Shown in pieces: positions 51,033 to 60,035 of a stretch of DNA of 64,000 bases. The translations under genes were made by a program, and so were the position numbers. How positions within the stretch are numbered: the stretch's first letter is position 1; each line of letters begins with the position of its first letter. Origin of the DNA: Bdellovibrionales bacterium. GTDB lineage: Bacteria; Bdellovibrionota; Bacteriovoracia; Bacteriovoracales; Bacteriovoracaceae. The notes under the pieces are model-generated. The model made no database searches, was not told the origin of the DNA, and was given only the letters and a program-made list of their open reading frames with translations. The DNA lies in the NCBI GenBank assembly GCA_018646675.1, contig JABGUH010000014.1, positions 1 through 64,000 of the forward strand, written 5' to 3'.

Positions 51033-51419
51033 GTGATTATGCATGAACGTAGCCATACTGATCATATAACTATTATAAATGAGACCCTCTATATGATTCA
51101 GAAAGAGTTAAAAGAGATCGAAATGGCTGTTTTTGTCAATAAGCCTCGCCCTGAGCATCTTAGTTTAGCCGATAAGCTTTGCTTCAGTATCAAAAACTTT
51201 TTTCGCCTGATTGAGAGCTATAATCAACCAAGTAATGACAACAACGGGGCACAGGCAACTAAGCGTTCACACCAAGCATTCATAGATGAGATTAAACAGT
51301 ATCTTGAGCTGTACCGGCAGGGCCGTAACCACTTAAGTACTCAAAAATTAAGTAGTTGGGAGCAGCAACTAGTAGTATTTTATCAGACACACCTAGAATT
51401 ATTGCGGTCTAGGAGATGA
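51033..51419 (+). CDS. Small helical protein, possibly hemerythrin-like
   Basis: A 128-residue, all-helical soluble protein. GAGG sits nine bases ahead of a GTG at 51033, which is better spaced than the ATG two codons later. The stretch SHQAFIDEIKQYLELYRQG (near 78-96) followed by WEQQLVVFYQTHLELL resembles the second half of bacteriohemerythrins, but the closing HxxxD ligand pair is not clearly kept. The family is therefore only suggested. It is the first gene rightward of the palindrome and precedes the ArsR gene by 60 bases. Confidence 0.5.
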   Translation: MIMHERSHTDHITIINETLYMIQKELKEIEMAVFVNKPRPEHLSLADKLCFSIKNFFRLIESYNQPSNDNNGAQATKRSHQAFIDEIKQYLELYRQGRNHLSTQKLSSWEQQLVVFYQTHLELLRSRR

Positions 51420-51479
51420 GTAGACTAGCTGTAAATATAATAAGTTTAACCACTGATTGCCAAAAGGCTGGAGAACGAC

Positions 51480-51842
51480 ATGCAAGAGACTAAACAGCAC
51501 TATAACTATAAGGATCTATCGATCATCTTCTCTCTCCTCTCCAGTGAACTTCGCTTGAGAATTATTCATCACTTAAGCCAGCAGGAGTCCACCGTTAGTG
51601 AGATTGTGGCCAGAGTAGACGCCAGTAAACACAATGTTTCTCAACAGCTAAAAAGCTTATCAATACTTGGTATTGTTGAGCGTAAAAAAGTAGGGCGATT
51701 TGTTTACTGTAAACTAAAAGGAGAGTTCGACTGGAGCATGGTTGAACAGTTACAGCTTAAAACCTCTCCAATGATGACCCACCTGTCCCCCAGTAATGAT
51801 CCAGTTTGTCAGCAAGAGGACCAAAAGGAGCTTTCAGCATGA
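51480..51842 (+). CDS. ArsR-family transcriptional regulator
   Basis: A 120-residue winged helix-turn-helix protein. Residues 12-32 (LSIIFSLLSSELRLRIIHHL) and the recognition helix SKHNVSQQLKSLSILGIVER near 49-68 are typical ArsR. Cysteines are at 77 (FVYCKLKG) and 110. The position of the first sensing Cys in BigR/SqrR is not Cys here, so if it senses sulfide the cysteine pair is rearranged. GGAG lies six bases before the ATG. Its stop overlaps the psrA start (ATGA), so it is the first gene of the reductase operon. Confidence 0.9.
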   Translation: MQETKQHYNYKDLSIIFSLLSSELRLRIIHHLSQQESTVSEIVARVDASKHNVSQQLKSLSILGIVERKKVGRFVYCKLKGEFDWSMVEQLQLKTSPMMTHLSPSNDPVCQQEDQKELSA

Positions 51843-54043
51843 GTGGTAAGATTAATCGACGAGACTTTATCGTTATCTCTTCGGCGGCAGTCGGCACCGG
51901 CTCCGCGCTATTAAGTAACTCAGGACAGGCGATCACTAATCATGTTTTGGGTAATGTTGAGCGTTCGGTTGCCAGTGATGACAGTGCAACAACACCAACA
52001 TTTTGCGAAATCTGCTTTTGGAAGTGCGCCGGAACGGTTCATAAGGATAAAAGCGGGGAGCCATGGAAGATTATTGGACACCCTGATGATCTACATTGCA
52101 ATGGTAGACTTTGCACAAGGGGATCAGCAGGTGTTGGGGCATATACAGATCAAGATCGCTTAAAAAAACCATTGCTAAGAGTAGGGAAAAGAGGTGAGCA
52201 GACTTTCAAGGAGGTCTCTTGGGATAAAGCGCTTCAGCATATTGCAGATAAGATGGCGTCCATCAAAAAGGAGCACGGTGCAGAAAAAGCAGCGCTGTTT
52301 ACCCACGGAATTGGTGGCGGATTTTTTAAAACTATTTTCAAAGCCTATGGATCCAAGATGCTAACACATCCATCCTATGCTCAGTGTCGCGGACCTCGTG
52401 CCGAGGCATTTAAGCTAACTTTTGGTGAAGCGGTTGGCTCACCGGAAAGAACGGATATGGAAAATAGTAAGTGCATAGTTCTAATGGGATCACATATTGG
52501 TGAAAACCTGCATAATGCTCAGGTACAAACCTTTAGCAAGGCACTAGAGAGTGGCTGTCAGGTGATTACTGTGGATCCGCGCTACTCTGTGGCCGCCAGT
52601 AAATCTAAGCACTGGTTGCCAATCAAGCCTGGAACTGACATGGCACTGGTCTTGGCCTGGATTAATGTAATCATTGAAGAGGGACTATTTGATAAGAAAT
52701 TTGTGAAAGAGAGCTGCCTGGGATTTGATGAGCTCAAAGAGGAGACGAAAGATAAAACTCCTGAGTGGGCTTACCTGATTACCGGTATTGAACCGCAAGT
52801 GATTAGAGAGACTGCTCGTACTATGGCGCGTTTTGCTCCTGCTACCTGTGTTCACCCATCTCGTCATGTTGCTTGGTATGGAGATGATACTCAGCGCCTA
52901 CGTTCAATTGCAATTCTAAATGCTCTGCTGGGCAACTGGGGACAGCCGGGAGGATTCTATTTTCAAAGTAAAGCGAAAGTAAAAAAGTATCCCCACCCAG
53001 CATACCCTAAAGTAAAAAAGAGGTGGTATGATCTGATGAATGGGGAGTTCCCATTGGCCAGTAGTGCACCATCATCTACCATTCGAGATCTAACACGAGA
53101 TGGTCACTTTAAAGCGTGGATGGTCTACGCCACAAATCTTATGCAATCACTGCCAGAGCAAAAGAAGACAATCGAGGCAATTAATAATCTTGATCTACTA
53201 GTTGTGATTGATACTATGCCTGCCGAAATTACCGGATATGCGGATGTCGTGCTGCCGGAGTGTAGTTATCTGGAGCGCTATGATGAGTTGCGAATCACCT
53301 CTGGTAAGCGCAAGCAGATTGCACTACGTGCACCAGCTGTTCCTCCCAAGTGGGATAGCAAACCCGCTTGGTGGATTGCCAAGAAACTGGCTGATAAAAT
53401 GGGTTTAAACGAGTATTTTAAGTGGAATACGATTGAAGAGTATCTTGATTACCGTCTACAAAGTGTCGGTAGTTCTTTAAAAGAGTTGCAGAAAAAAGGG
53501 GTAATTGAACTAGATCATCCTGCGCCTCTCTATTTTCAAAAAGGGGAGAGGCCAGTCTTTAACACTGCAAGTGGTAAAGTTGAGCTCTACTCTAAAAGAC
53601 TGGAAGATTTAGGCTTTGATCCACTACCTAAGTTCACTATGCCTGAACAACCACCGCAAGATTTTTACCGACTGATTTATGGTCGGGCCCCAGCTCATAC
53701 TTTTGGAAAAACTGTGAATAACCCTGTGTTAAACCAAATCATGCCAGAAAATGAAGCATGGATTAATAGCAATGTTGCCAAACAGTGGAATCTTCAAAAT
53801 GGTCAATCTATAAAGTTGAAAAATAGCGATGGAGTAATTAGTGAAAACATCAAGGTCAAGGTGACCGAGCGGATCCGCAATGACGCCATCTACATGGTAC
53901 ACGGGTTTGGCCATACTGACCGGCGTTTACGATTGGCTTTCGGAAAAGGAGCTGACGATCAGCAGCTGATCACCAGAGTAAAAGTGGATCCCATTATGGG
54001 AGCGACTGGCTTTAGAACCAACTTTGTCACCATCGTTGTTTAA
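51839..54043 (+). CDS. Molybdopterin oxidoreductase, polysulfide/thiosulfate reductase catalytic subunit-like
   Basis: A 734-residue periplasmic enzyme exported by the Tat system (INRRDFIVISSAAVG). An N-terminal [4Fe-4S] site uses Cys56, 59, 63 and 92 (CEICFWKC...LCTRG). The likely molybdenum-binding cysteine is Cys183 in SYAQCRGPRAEA, as in PsrA/PhsA. The C-terminal molybdopterin-binding domain has FNTASGKVELYS and GRAPAHTFG. It is most like PsrA/PhsA. Tetrathionate or arsenate-type relatives are possible; neighbouring sulfur genes favour polysulfide or thiosulfate. AAGGAG precedes the ATG. Confidence 0.88.
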   Translation: MSGKINRRDFIVISSAAVGTGSALLSNSGQAITNHVLGNVERSVASDDSATTPTFCEICFWKCAGTVHKDKSGEPWKIIGHPDDLHCNGRLCTRGSAGVGAYTDQDRLKKPLLRVGKRGEQTFKEVSWDKALQHIADKMASIKKEHGAEKAALFTHGIGGGFFKTIFKAYGSKMLTHPSYAQCRGPRAEAFKLTFGEAVGSPERTDMENSKCIVLMGSHIGENLHNAQVQTFSKALESGCQVITVDPRYSVAASKSKHWLPIKPGTDMALVLAWINVIIEEGLFDKKFVKESCLGFDELKEETKDKTPEWAYLITGIEPQVIRETARTMARFAPATCVHPSRHVAWYGDDTQRLRSIAILNALLGNWGQPGGFYFQSKAKVKKYPHPAYPKVKKRWYDLMNGEFPLASSAPSSTIRDLTRDGHFKAWMVYATNLMQSLPEQKKTIEAINNLDLLVVIDTMPAEITGYADVVLPECSYLERYDELRITSGKRKQIALRAPAVPPKWDSKPAWWIAKKLADKMGLNEYFKWNTIEEYLDYRLQSVGSSLKELQKKGVIELDHPAPLYFQKGERPVFNTASGKVELYSKRLEDLGFDPLPKFTMPEQPPQDFYRLIYGRAPAHTFGKTVNNPVLNQIMPENEAWINSNVAKQWNLQNGQSIKLKNSDGVISENIKVKVTERIRNDAIYMVHGFGHTDRRLRLAFGKGADDQQLITRVKVDPIMGATGFRTNFVTIVV

Positions 54044-54062
54044 GTAGAAGGAGAGATAATCG

Positions 54063-54614
54063 ATGCAATCGTTAAAAAATAAATATGCAATGGTTATAGA
54101 TACGAAACTCTGTATTGGGTGTGGTGACTGTGTTGTCGCCTGTAAGGTAGAGAATCAGGTGCCTGATGGACTACATCGTGATTGGGTTGTCGAAGAGACA
54201 ACCGGGGTGTTTCCCCATCTGGAGATGGAGATTCGCAGTGAACGTTGTAACCATTGTGATAATCCTCCCTGTGTTAGTAGCTGCCCAACCGGCGCTAGTT
54301 TTATTGACAAAAATTCCAATATTACTTTGGTAAATTCATCCAAGTGTACCGGCTGTAAAGCGTGTGTCGCCTCCTGTCCCTATGATGCTCGTTTTGTCAT
54401 GCCTGAAGGATACATTAGTAAATGTACCTTCTGCCAGCACCGAACAGTTAAGGGGGAGCTTCCGGCCTGTGCCAATACCTGTCCTACTCACTGTATTCAC
54501 TTTGGAAACTTAAATAACCCATTTAGTACTGTCTCAAGGCTGCTTCGATCAAGAAAGTACAAGGCGCTGGTCACCGAAGCAGGAACAGGGCCAAACGTCT
54601 ACTACTTGCTGTAA
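54063..54614 (+). CDS. Four-cluster [4Fe-4S] electron-transfer subunit (PsrB-like)
   Basis: A 183-residue ferredoxin-type subunit. Cysteine sets CIGCGDCVVAC, CNHCDNPPCVSSC, CTGCKACVASC and CTFC...CANTC supply four [4Fe-4S] clusters, the pattern of PsrB, PhsB and DmsB. It passes electrons between the membrane NrfD-type subunit and the molybdenum subunit. It lies 19 bases after the catalytic gene and is not itself Tat-tagged, as expected for co-export. Confidence 0.92.
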   Translation: MQSLKNKYAMVIDTKLCIGCGDCVVACKVENQVPDGLHRDWVVEETTGVFPHLEMEIRSERCNHCDNPPCVSSCPTGASFIDKNSNITLVNSSKCTGCKACVASCPYDARFVMPEGYISKCTFCQHRTVKGELPACANTCPTHCIHFGNLNNPFSTVSRLLRSRKYKALVTEAGTGPNVYYLL

Positions 54615-54639
54615 TAGCTAAAATGTGGAGTAAACTATA

Positions 54640-55593
54640 ATGAAGGAAATTACCATCACTACAAATAAACTGAATCACCTGATCGATCCATCGCTGCATA
54701 TCTGGGGGTGGGAGATTCCAGTCTACCTCTTTTTGGGTGGTCTGGCGGCAGGAGCACTATTAATCGCGGCATTGGCCATTGTTTATGAACAGAAAAAAAA
54801 GCTGCCCTCCGCTTACTCCCAACTGGCAATTGTTGCACCTGTTGGGCTAAGTATCGGCATGGTGGCCCTTTTTTTGGATCTGGAGTATAAGCTTCACGTC
54901 TTTCGCTTTTACACTACGTTCCAAATTACATCCCCCATGTCTTGGGGATCATGGATTTTGATGCTCTTTTATCCATTTAGCATCATTTTAACCCTAGGTA
55001 CGCTAAAAGAGGGATGGCCAAAACTCTACAAAGTGGTCGCTCCACTTCCTGTCGTTAAGCAGTTAATCCCTTTTTGTCAGAAGAACCTCAAGCAGTTTGC
55101 ATACTACTCTATCCCTGTAGCTACCTCTCTAGGAATCTATACCGGAATTCTACTCTCAGCCTTTGTCGCTCGTCCTTTTTGGAACTCGGCAATCATCGCA
55201 CCAATTTTTTTAGTTTCAGGGATTTCTACCGCTTTGGCCCTAAATCTCTTCTTTAGTAAAAAACCAGAGGAGCAGAATTTTCTAACCAAGATGGATCTGA
55301 TCGCGATTCTCTTCGAAGTGATTCTGATTGCGCTATTGATTATCGGCATGATGACAGGGGGAACTCAAAAAGCTGAAGCATTAGGTCTGATTATGGGGGG
55401 CGCATATACTACACATTTTTGGATATTCTTTATGGGAATTGGAATTATGCTGCCTTTGATATTGGAGATTATGGAGCTGAAGGGATTTAAGGTCTCGCAC
55501 TACTTGACTGCCACCCTGGTGCTTTTTGGAGGTTTGATCTTCCGCTTTATTATGGTTAATGCGGGTCAAGTGTCAACTTGGGTAAACTACTAA
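54640..55593 (+). CDS. NrfD/PsrC-type quinone-reactive membrane subunit
   Basis: A 317-residue integral membrane protein with eight to nine hydrophobic spans. It has the NrfD-like opening WGWEIPVYLFLGGLAAGALL and the conserved FTSPMSWGSW-like region (ITSPMSWGSWILML) near residue 100. It is the quinone-linked membrane anchor of the Psr-like complex. It lies 25 bases downstream of the iron-sulfur gene. Confidence 0.9.
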   Translation: MKEITITTNKLNHLIDPSLHIWGWEIPVYLFLGGLAAGALLIAALAIVYEQKKKLPSAYSQLAIVAPVGLSIGMVALFLDLEYKLHVFRFYTTFQITSPMSWGSWILMLFYPFSIILTLGTLKEGWPKLYKVVAPLPVVKQLIPFCQKNLKQFAYYSIPVATSLGIYTGILLSAFVARPFWNSAIIAPIFLVSGISTALALNLFFSKKPEEQNFLTKMDLIAILFEVILIALLIIGMMTGGTQKAEALGLIMGGAYTTHFWIFFMGIGIMLPLILEIMELKGFKVSHYLTATLVLFGGLIFRFIMVNAGQVSTWVNY

Positions 55594-55637
55594 ACTTGGT
55601 AATAATTAAGACTATAAACGAACAGGAGTGAACAGAG

Positions 55638-56156
55638 ATGCTATTGACAAAAATGAGATATCTAAATCCATATATTGCCGGAGTGGGACTTGGGCTATTT
55701 TTGTTAGCCGCCTTTGTATTCTCAGGCCAAGGCTTGGGTGGATCAGGTGCAATTATGCGAACAGTTGTTGGTGGAGTAAAAATTTTCTCTCAGCAACATG
55801 TTGATAATAATATCTATATGGTTAACTATGGCGGTGGCAAACTAAACCCGCTGGATAGCTGGCTAGTGTTTGAAGTAGTAGGGGTATTCGTTGGTGGTCT
55901 ACTGTCCGGAATATTGTCAGGGCGTTTTAAAGCTGAAACTAACCACGGCCCGAGAATTAATCGACGAAAAAGACTGATTCTCTCTTTCTTAGGAGGATCT
56001 CTGTTTGGATTTGGAGCTCGTTACGCAAGGGGATGTACCAGTGGGGTCGCCCTCTCTGGTGGGGCAACTCTGGCGGTTGGTAGCTGGGTAACGATGTTTG
56101 CCATATTTTTTAGTGCCTATGCTTTAGCTTATTTTCTACGCAAAGTATGGCTGTAA
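55638..56156 (+). CDS. YeeE/YedE family sulfur transporter, first half
   Basis: A 172-residue membrane protein of the YeeE/YedE (DUF395) family, with the cysteine loop GARYARGCTSGVALSGG near residue 130. TsuA-type members carry thiosulfate, and the conserved Cys residues guide the substrate. Single-domain members work as a pair; the second half follows 34 bases later. Confidence 0.87.
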   Translation: MLLTKMRYLNPYIAGVGLGLFLLAAFVFSGQGLGGSGAIMRTVVGGVKIFSQQHVDNNIYMVNYGGGKLNPLDSWLVFEVVGVFVGGLLSGILSGRFKAETNHGPRINRRKRLILSFLGGSLFGFGARYARGCTSGVALSGGATLAVGSWVTMFAIFFSAYALAYFLRKVWL

Positions 56157-56190
56157 CTAATCAAGCAATCTGGAATAAAGGAAGTATATT

Positions 56191-56793
56191 ATGATTTTTC
56201 CACTATCACACCATTTAGAGTTGTCTTCAGAATCGAACTATCTAATCGCTTTTTTGATAGGTATCGGTTTTGGCTTTTTTTTAGAGCAGGGAGGATTTGG
56301 TAATGCCAACAAACTGGCCAAGACCTTCTATTTTCGTGATATGACTGTGGTTAAAGTGATGTTCACTGCCATTGTCACTGCGATGATAGGTCTAATTATT
56401 TTTAGAGCTTTCGGGCTGATCAATATGGATCAAATATGGATAAATCCCAGCTATATTGTACCAGGAATTTTTGGTGGATTAGTTATGGGTGTAGGTTTTA
56501 TTGTAGGTGGCTACTGCCCAGGAACAGCGCTCGTTGGTATGGCAACGCTCAAAGTTGACGCCTGGATTAATGTCCTTGGTGGAGCACTGGGTATGTACAT
56601 AGCAGCGGAGGTTATCCCCTACACTTATACTTTCTGGAAGAGCACACTCATTGGTGAGAGAATTACACTACCTGAATACTTCAATATCTCATATGGCTTA
56701 ACAGGATTTTTTGTCATTCTATTTGCATTGGCATTTTTCGGTTTTTCCGAGGTGATGGAGAGAAAATTTGGAAATAGGGAGGAGCTGAGATGA
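56191..56793 (+). CDS. YeeE/YedE family sulfur transporter, second half
   Basis: A 200-residue partner of the preceding gene. It has LIGIGFGFFLEQGGFGNANKLAK near residue 25 and the substrate loop GYCPGTALVGMATLK near residue 110. Two half-length members side by side are common in bacteria and are not a frameshift: each has its own start and ribosome binding site. Its stop overlaps the next gene by four bases (ATGA). Confidence 0.88.
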   Translation: MIFPLSHHLELSSESNYLIAFLIGIGFGFFLEQGGFGNANKLAKTFYFRDMTVVKVMFTAIVTAMIGLIIFRAFGLINMDQIWINPSYIVPGIFGGLVMGVGFIVGGYCPGTALVGMATLKVDAWINVLGGALGMYIAAEVIPYTYTFWKSTLIGERITLPEYFNISYGLTGFFVILFALAFFGFSEVMERKFGNREELR

Positions 56794-57395
56794 ATACTAG
56801 AGTCGTTAATGTCATAGTTTTACTGGTGATTGGATTGTTACTAATTGCTCTACCTAATCCCCAAAAACTGGAGTTAAAGGAGTTACACCTTCCTAATCAC
56901 TACCACTATCTAGTTGAGACGATTGAACCAGAGCTAGTGGCTAAGATGATTATTGATGATTTTGGTGGATTCACTATTATTGATCTTCGCCCTGCAAGTG
57001 GTAGTAATTTAACAAAGATTGATAGTGCTTTATCGCTTAGCCTGGAGGAAATGTTACGGAGAGACTCCTTACTAGATATAAAATACTGGGGCAACCTCAT
57101 CCTTGTCGATGATAAATTAGAGCGAATGAAGATGGCTGCTTATTATCTATCTCAAAATGGCCTTCCCGCCACCATTATGGAAGGTGGATTTGGTCAGTGG
57201 GCGCAGCAGATTTTAACTCCTACGTTCCCTGGTGATTTAGCTTCTGACCTGGAGGTTGAACAATATAAGGAGCGACTCGCTATCTCAAATTTTCTACAAG
57301 GAAAAGGAGACTCACTGGGTGGTGGAGTGGTGATCAAAAAGAAACGTCGCATTCTAAGGCGTGTTGTTCGTCAAGAGGGGGAGGGTGGTTGTTAG
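56790..57395 (+). CDS. Membrane-anchored rhodanese-like protein lacking the catalytic Cys
   Basis: A 201-residue protein with an N-terminal membrane anchor (VVNVIVLLVIGLLLIAL) and a rhodanese-like fold (FTIIDLRPASG, then EGGFGQWAQQI). Where the cysteine loop should be, the sequence reads LILVDDKLERMK, with no cysteine, so sulfur transfer by the classic mechanism is unlikely. It ends RRVVRQEGEGGC, a terminal cysteine after a basic tail. It overlaps the transporter gene, with GGAGG upstream, and closes the operon. Confidence 0.75.
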   Translation: MNTRVVNVIVLLVIGLLLIALPNPQKLELKELHLPNHYHYLVETIEPELVAKMIIDDFGGFTIIDLRPASGSNLTKIDSALSLSLEEMLRRDSLLDIKYWGNLILVDDKLERMKMAAYYLSQNGLPATIMEGGFGQWAQQILTPTFPGDLASDLEVEQYKERLAISNFLQGKGDSLGGGVVIKKKRRILRRVVRQEGEGGC

Positions 57396-57449
57396 TCACT
57401 AGCCTCCATACAATGTTTTTACTATAAGTTAACAACTGTCTCGATCACT

Positions 57450-60035
57450 CTATTTTGTACAGTAGCGTAAAACTCTTCGCTGCTCCACTTGATTTAGCGG
57501 TCGAAGTGGCATCTTCATATATAGATCATCCATCTTCTTATCAAAAAGTGAGGTCCAACTATCTGCTGGCAACCCATCACGTAGTGTTCCATATTCAGGA
57601 GTGAAACTCCACTCCCCTTCACTCCCTTTACTCAGCACTCCTTGACCCAATCCTAAAGCCAATGGTGAACAGTGACATGAAGTGCAGCTTCTTCCTTTTT
57701 TTATGGTTGTATGTGGTGAGACCTGAACAAAGCGACGATGAAATGATCCATCCTGCGATAGATTATCAATGTTAGATCTTCCAAGGTCACGTCGATTCTG
57801 ATTTAAAGTCATAATCATGCCTGGGGCCACAGGAACAATCTGGCGTAAGCCATCATTCCCAATTTTCACCCCCAGAGTTGGAGGGGCGGCCAGAAAGTCT
57901 CCGGAGTACTCAACCCACCTACCTTCTTTATCTTGTTGAGTGTGACAGCTAATGCACTGGGGAACCCAGGATGAGTGACAACTGCTACAACTTAAGGCAG
58001 CATGTCCCGTCTGCGAATTTTGGCAACTGCCACCGGGAGCTTTTAGTAAATGTAATTTTCTAGAAATCTTTCCTTCAAGTCTGATCTCTCGGCTGGGAGC
58101 AACAAAAGCATTAATCAAAGCCCGCCCATTTTTCTTGGTGGTTAAAAAGCGGCGCTCCGTTAGCTCCCTCTTGTAGCGAATCAGAAGAATTTTTCGATCT
58201 TCAGCAGTTAGTTCACTCCAGCTAATAGAGTTGGCCCGCCCTTTTAAGTGACAATCCTGGCAAGCGACCTCTAGCTGCTCTCGTTGGTGACTATAGAGAT
58301 TACCATCTCCCATCGTCTCAGTGGCTGTGTGACAGTCGATACAGGACATGCCTGCTTGATGATGAAGATCTGCGTGTTTTTTTATAAAGACGCGCTTACT
58401 CTTTCCCACTAAACGGTGGTTTATGCTCTTAGAGATAGCTTCTGTCGGCTCAAGTTTACTCTCATGCCACCCTTCAAAGCTAGTGCTGATTCTGCCTGAA
58501 CGAGAGTGGCAACCAAAGCAGTGGTTGTTGCTCACTTTGATCGACAGTGATGGATGAGCATTTTTATTCAAGCTTGGAGAATAGTTAAGATGGCAGGCCA
58601 GACATCCGCCGCCACGAGAGTTTTCATCAATCGCACCCAATTCATTTTTGGGGTATTCCAGATGACAGCGTTGGCACATCTGGCGAAGATGATTGTCAGC
58701 ATTACTGCTTCCCAGTTTGGATAGTGACTCATTCAATGATGGATGCTCTTTGACCTGTTCTCCAAATAGTTTACGATTGGCCCGAACAATTCCCCTGCCG
58801 GTTCCCATTAGTGATTTGGTTACTCGATTGACAATTTCACCGTGGCAGCCAGTCGTACCACAAGTACTTCCTGCGATATCTAAGTTGCCTGGAATTAAAA
58901 CCAATCCTTGATGGGCCACATCTTTGACCAACGAGAGTGTATTTCCTAGATGGCAGCTAGCGCAGCCAATCACTTTGGGATTATGGGCCGGTACCATACC
59001 AGTTACTTTATGGTGACAATTTATGCAGCCTTCACGCCGACCGCGTATCACGGGCACACTATTATTAGATCTGTCCGTCTTTCCGGTTTGATAGATAGAA
59101 ATTCCCCCAAACATCTGATAGCGCTTTAAATGAGTAAAACTATTTAACTGCCAACCATCTCCACGCATAAAAAGGGCAAAGCCCGATAACAATAGGTAAA
59201 TAGGGAGAAGTGTCACCAATGAGATCTTGCACCAGCGAGCAACGCCTTTTTCCATTTTCGGCAGCCAGATCAGGATAATAACTGGAAGGGCCATGGCAAT
59301 CACGACCACTAGTGGGTTGCGGGCCCAATGCAGAAGCTCTTGTACCCCTAAAAAATACCATGGTCCCTTGACTAGCAGAGGCTGTCGTACAAAAACAGAG
59401 ATTGGTAAGAAAAGTGTCAGTAGCAGAGTGGTAAAAAAAGCAATCAGCCACCCCTTGGTACTAGGCCAAAGTCGTCTTCCATGCTCCACAATAAAAATTG
59501 TTGCGATAATGGTTGCGGTCGCTGCGTGATGAAGGTAGATGGTCTGATATCCCTCTATACCAAATAATAAGGATTGTAAAGTACGTCCCAACCAGGGAAG
59601 GGTTGCCAGTAATCCATTAAGAATAGTGCGAGCCAACTCTCCTTCACTATCCCCCTTTAAAATATAGCCAGTAATCATCAGGAATAAAATCACCAGGATT
59701 AATAAAACTACTCTCAGCCAGGTTGCCCAGCTTAATCGAGAGTCATGTCCTCGCGATAAGTGTTCAATGCTGTGAATAAATGTGGTGAGCAGCAGTAGCG
59801 TAGCACTCCAATAGTGAAGCGAGCGAAAGAAGATACCTTCAAAGCTGAAAATGGCGATCAGCTGCAATGAATCATCTGGGTTGTTGAGGTCATAGGGTAT
59901 AATTAGAGCGATGCCTGAGATAACTACTAACACAAATAGTGCCAGCGCGATTACTCCCCAGCTAGGGAGTACACTATTCCAACGATCAAACAACTTGGTT
60001 AGACTGCTGGAAGGTTCTTGCGTGTTAGATCGCAT
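57450..60035 (-). CDS. Cytochrome b fused to an eleven-heme c-type domain
   Basis: An 861-residue protein. Residues 1-310 are a cytochrome b: His74 and His88 (x13 spacing), His170 and His185 (x14, the b6-type spacing), and a later GPWYFLGVQELLHW that resembles the quinol-site PEWY region. Residues about 340-830 carry ten CxxCH motifs (CINCH, CASCH, CQRCH, CLACH, CFGCH, CIDCH, CQDCH, CSSCH, CISCH, CTSCH) and one CGTTGCH (Cx4CH), so about eleven c hemes. The Rieske gene upstream overlaps it by 11 bases. Together they look like a quinol-oxidising bc-type complex with a built-in cytochrome wire. It faces the sulfur operon, 54 bases away. Confidence 0.9.
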   Translation of the reverse strand: MRSNTQEPSSSLTKLFDRWNSVLPSWGVIALALFVLVVISGIALIIPYDLNNPDDSLQLIAIFSFEGIFFRSLHYWSATLLLLTTFIHSIEHLSRGHDSRLSWATWLRVVLLILVILFLMITGYILKGDSEGELARTILNGLLATLPWLGRTLQSLLFGIEGYQTIYLHHAATATIIATIFIVEHGRRLWPSTKGWLIAFFTTLLLTLFLPISVFVRQPLLVKGPWYFLGVQELLHWARNPLVVVIAMALPVIILIWLPKMEKGVARWCKISLVTLLPIYLLLSGFALFMRGDGWQLNSFTHLKRYQMFGGISIYQTGKTDRSNNSVPVIRGRREGCINCHHKVTGMVPAHNPKVIGCASCHLGNTLSLVKDVAHQGLVLIPGNLDIAGSTCGTTGCHGEIVNRVTKSLMGTGRGIVRANRKLFGEQVKEHPSLNESLSKLGSSNADNHLRQMCQRCHLEYPKNELGAIDENSRGGGCLACHLNYSPSLNKNAHPSLSIKVSNNHCFGCHSRSGRISTSFEGWHESKLEPTEAISKSINHRLVGKSKRVFIKKHADLHHQAGMSCIDCHTATETMGDGNLYSHQREQLEVACQDCHLKGRANSISWSELTAEDRKILLIRYKRELTERRFLTTKKNGRALINAFVAPSREIRLEGKISRKLHLLKAPGGSCQNSQTGHAALSCSSCHSSWVPQCISCHTQQDKEGRWVEYSGDFLAAPPTLGVKIGNDGLRQIVPVAPGMIMTLNQNRRDLGRSNIDNLSQDGSFHRRFVQVSPHTTIKKGRSCTSCHCSPLALGLGQGVLSKGSEGEWSFTPEYGTLRDGLPADSWTSLFDKKMDDLYMKMPLRPLNQVEQRRVLRYCTK

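Noticed and set aside
55638-56793. Frameshifted single YeeE/YedE gene
   Set aside because: Each half has its own start and conserved Cys loop, and paired half-length genes are normal in this family.
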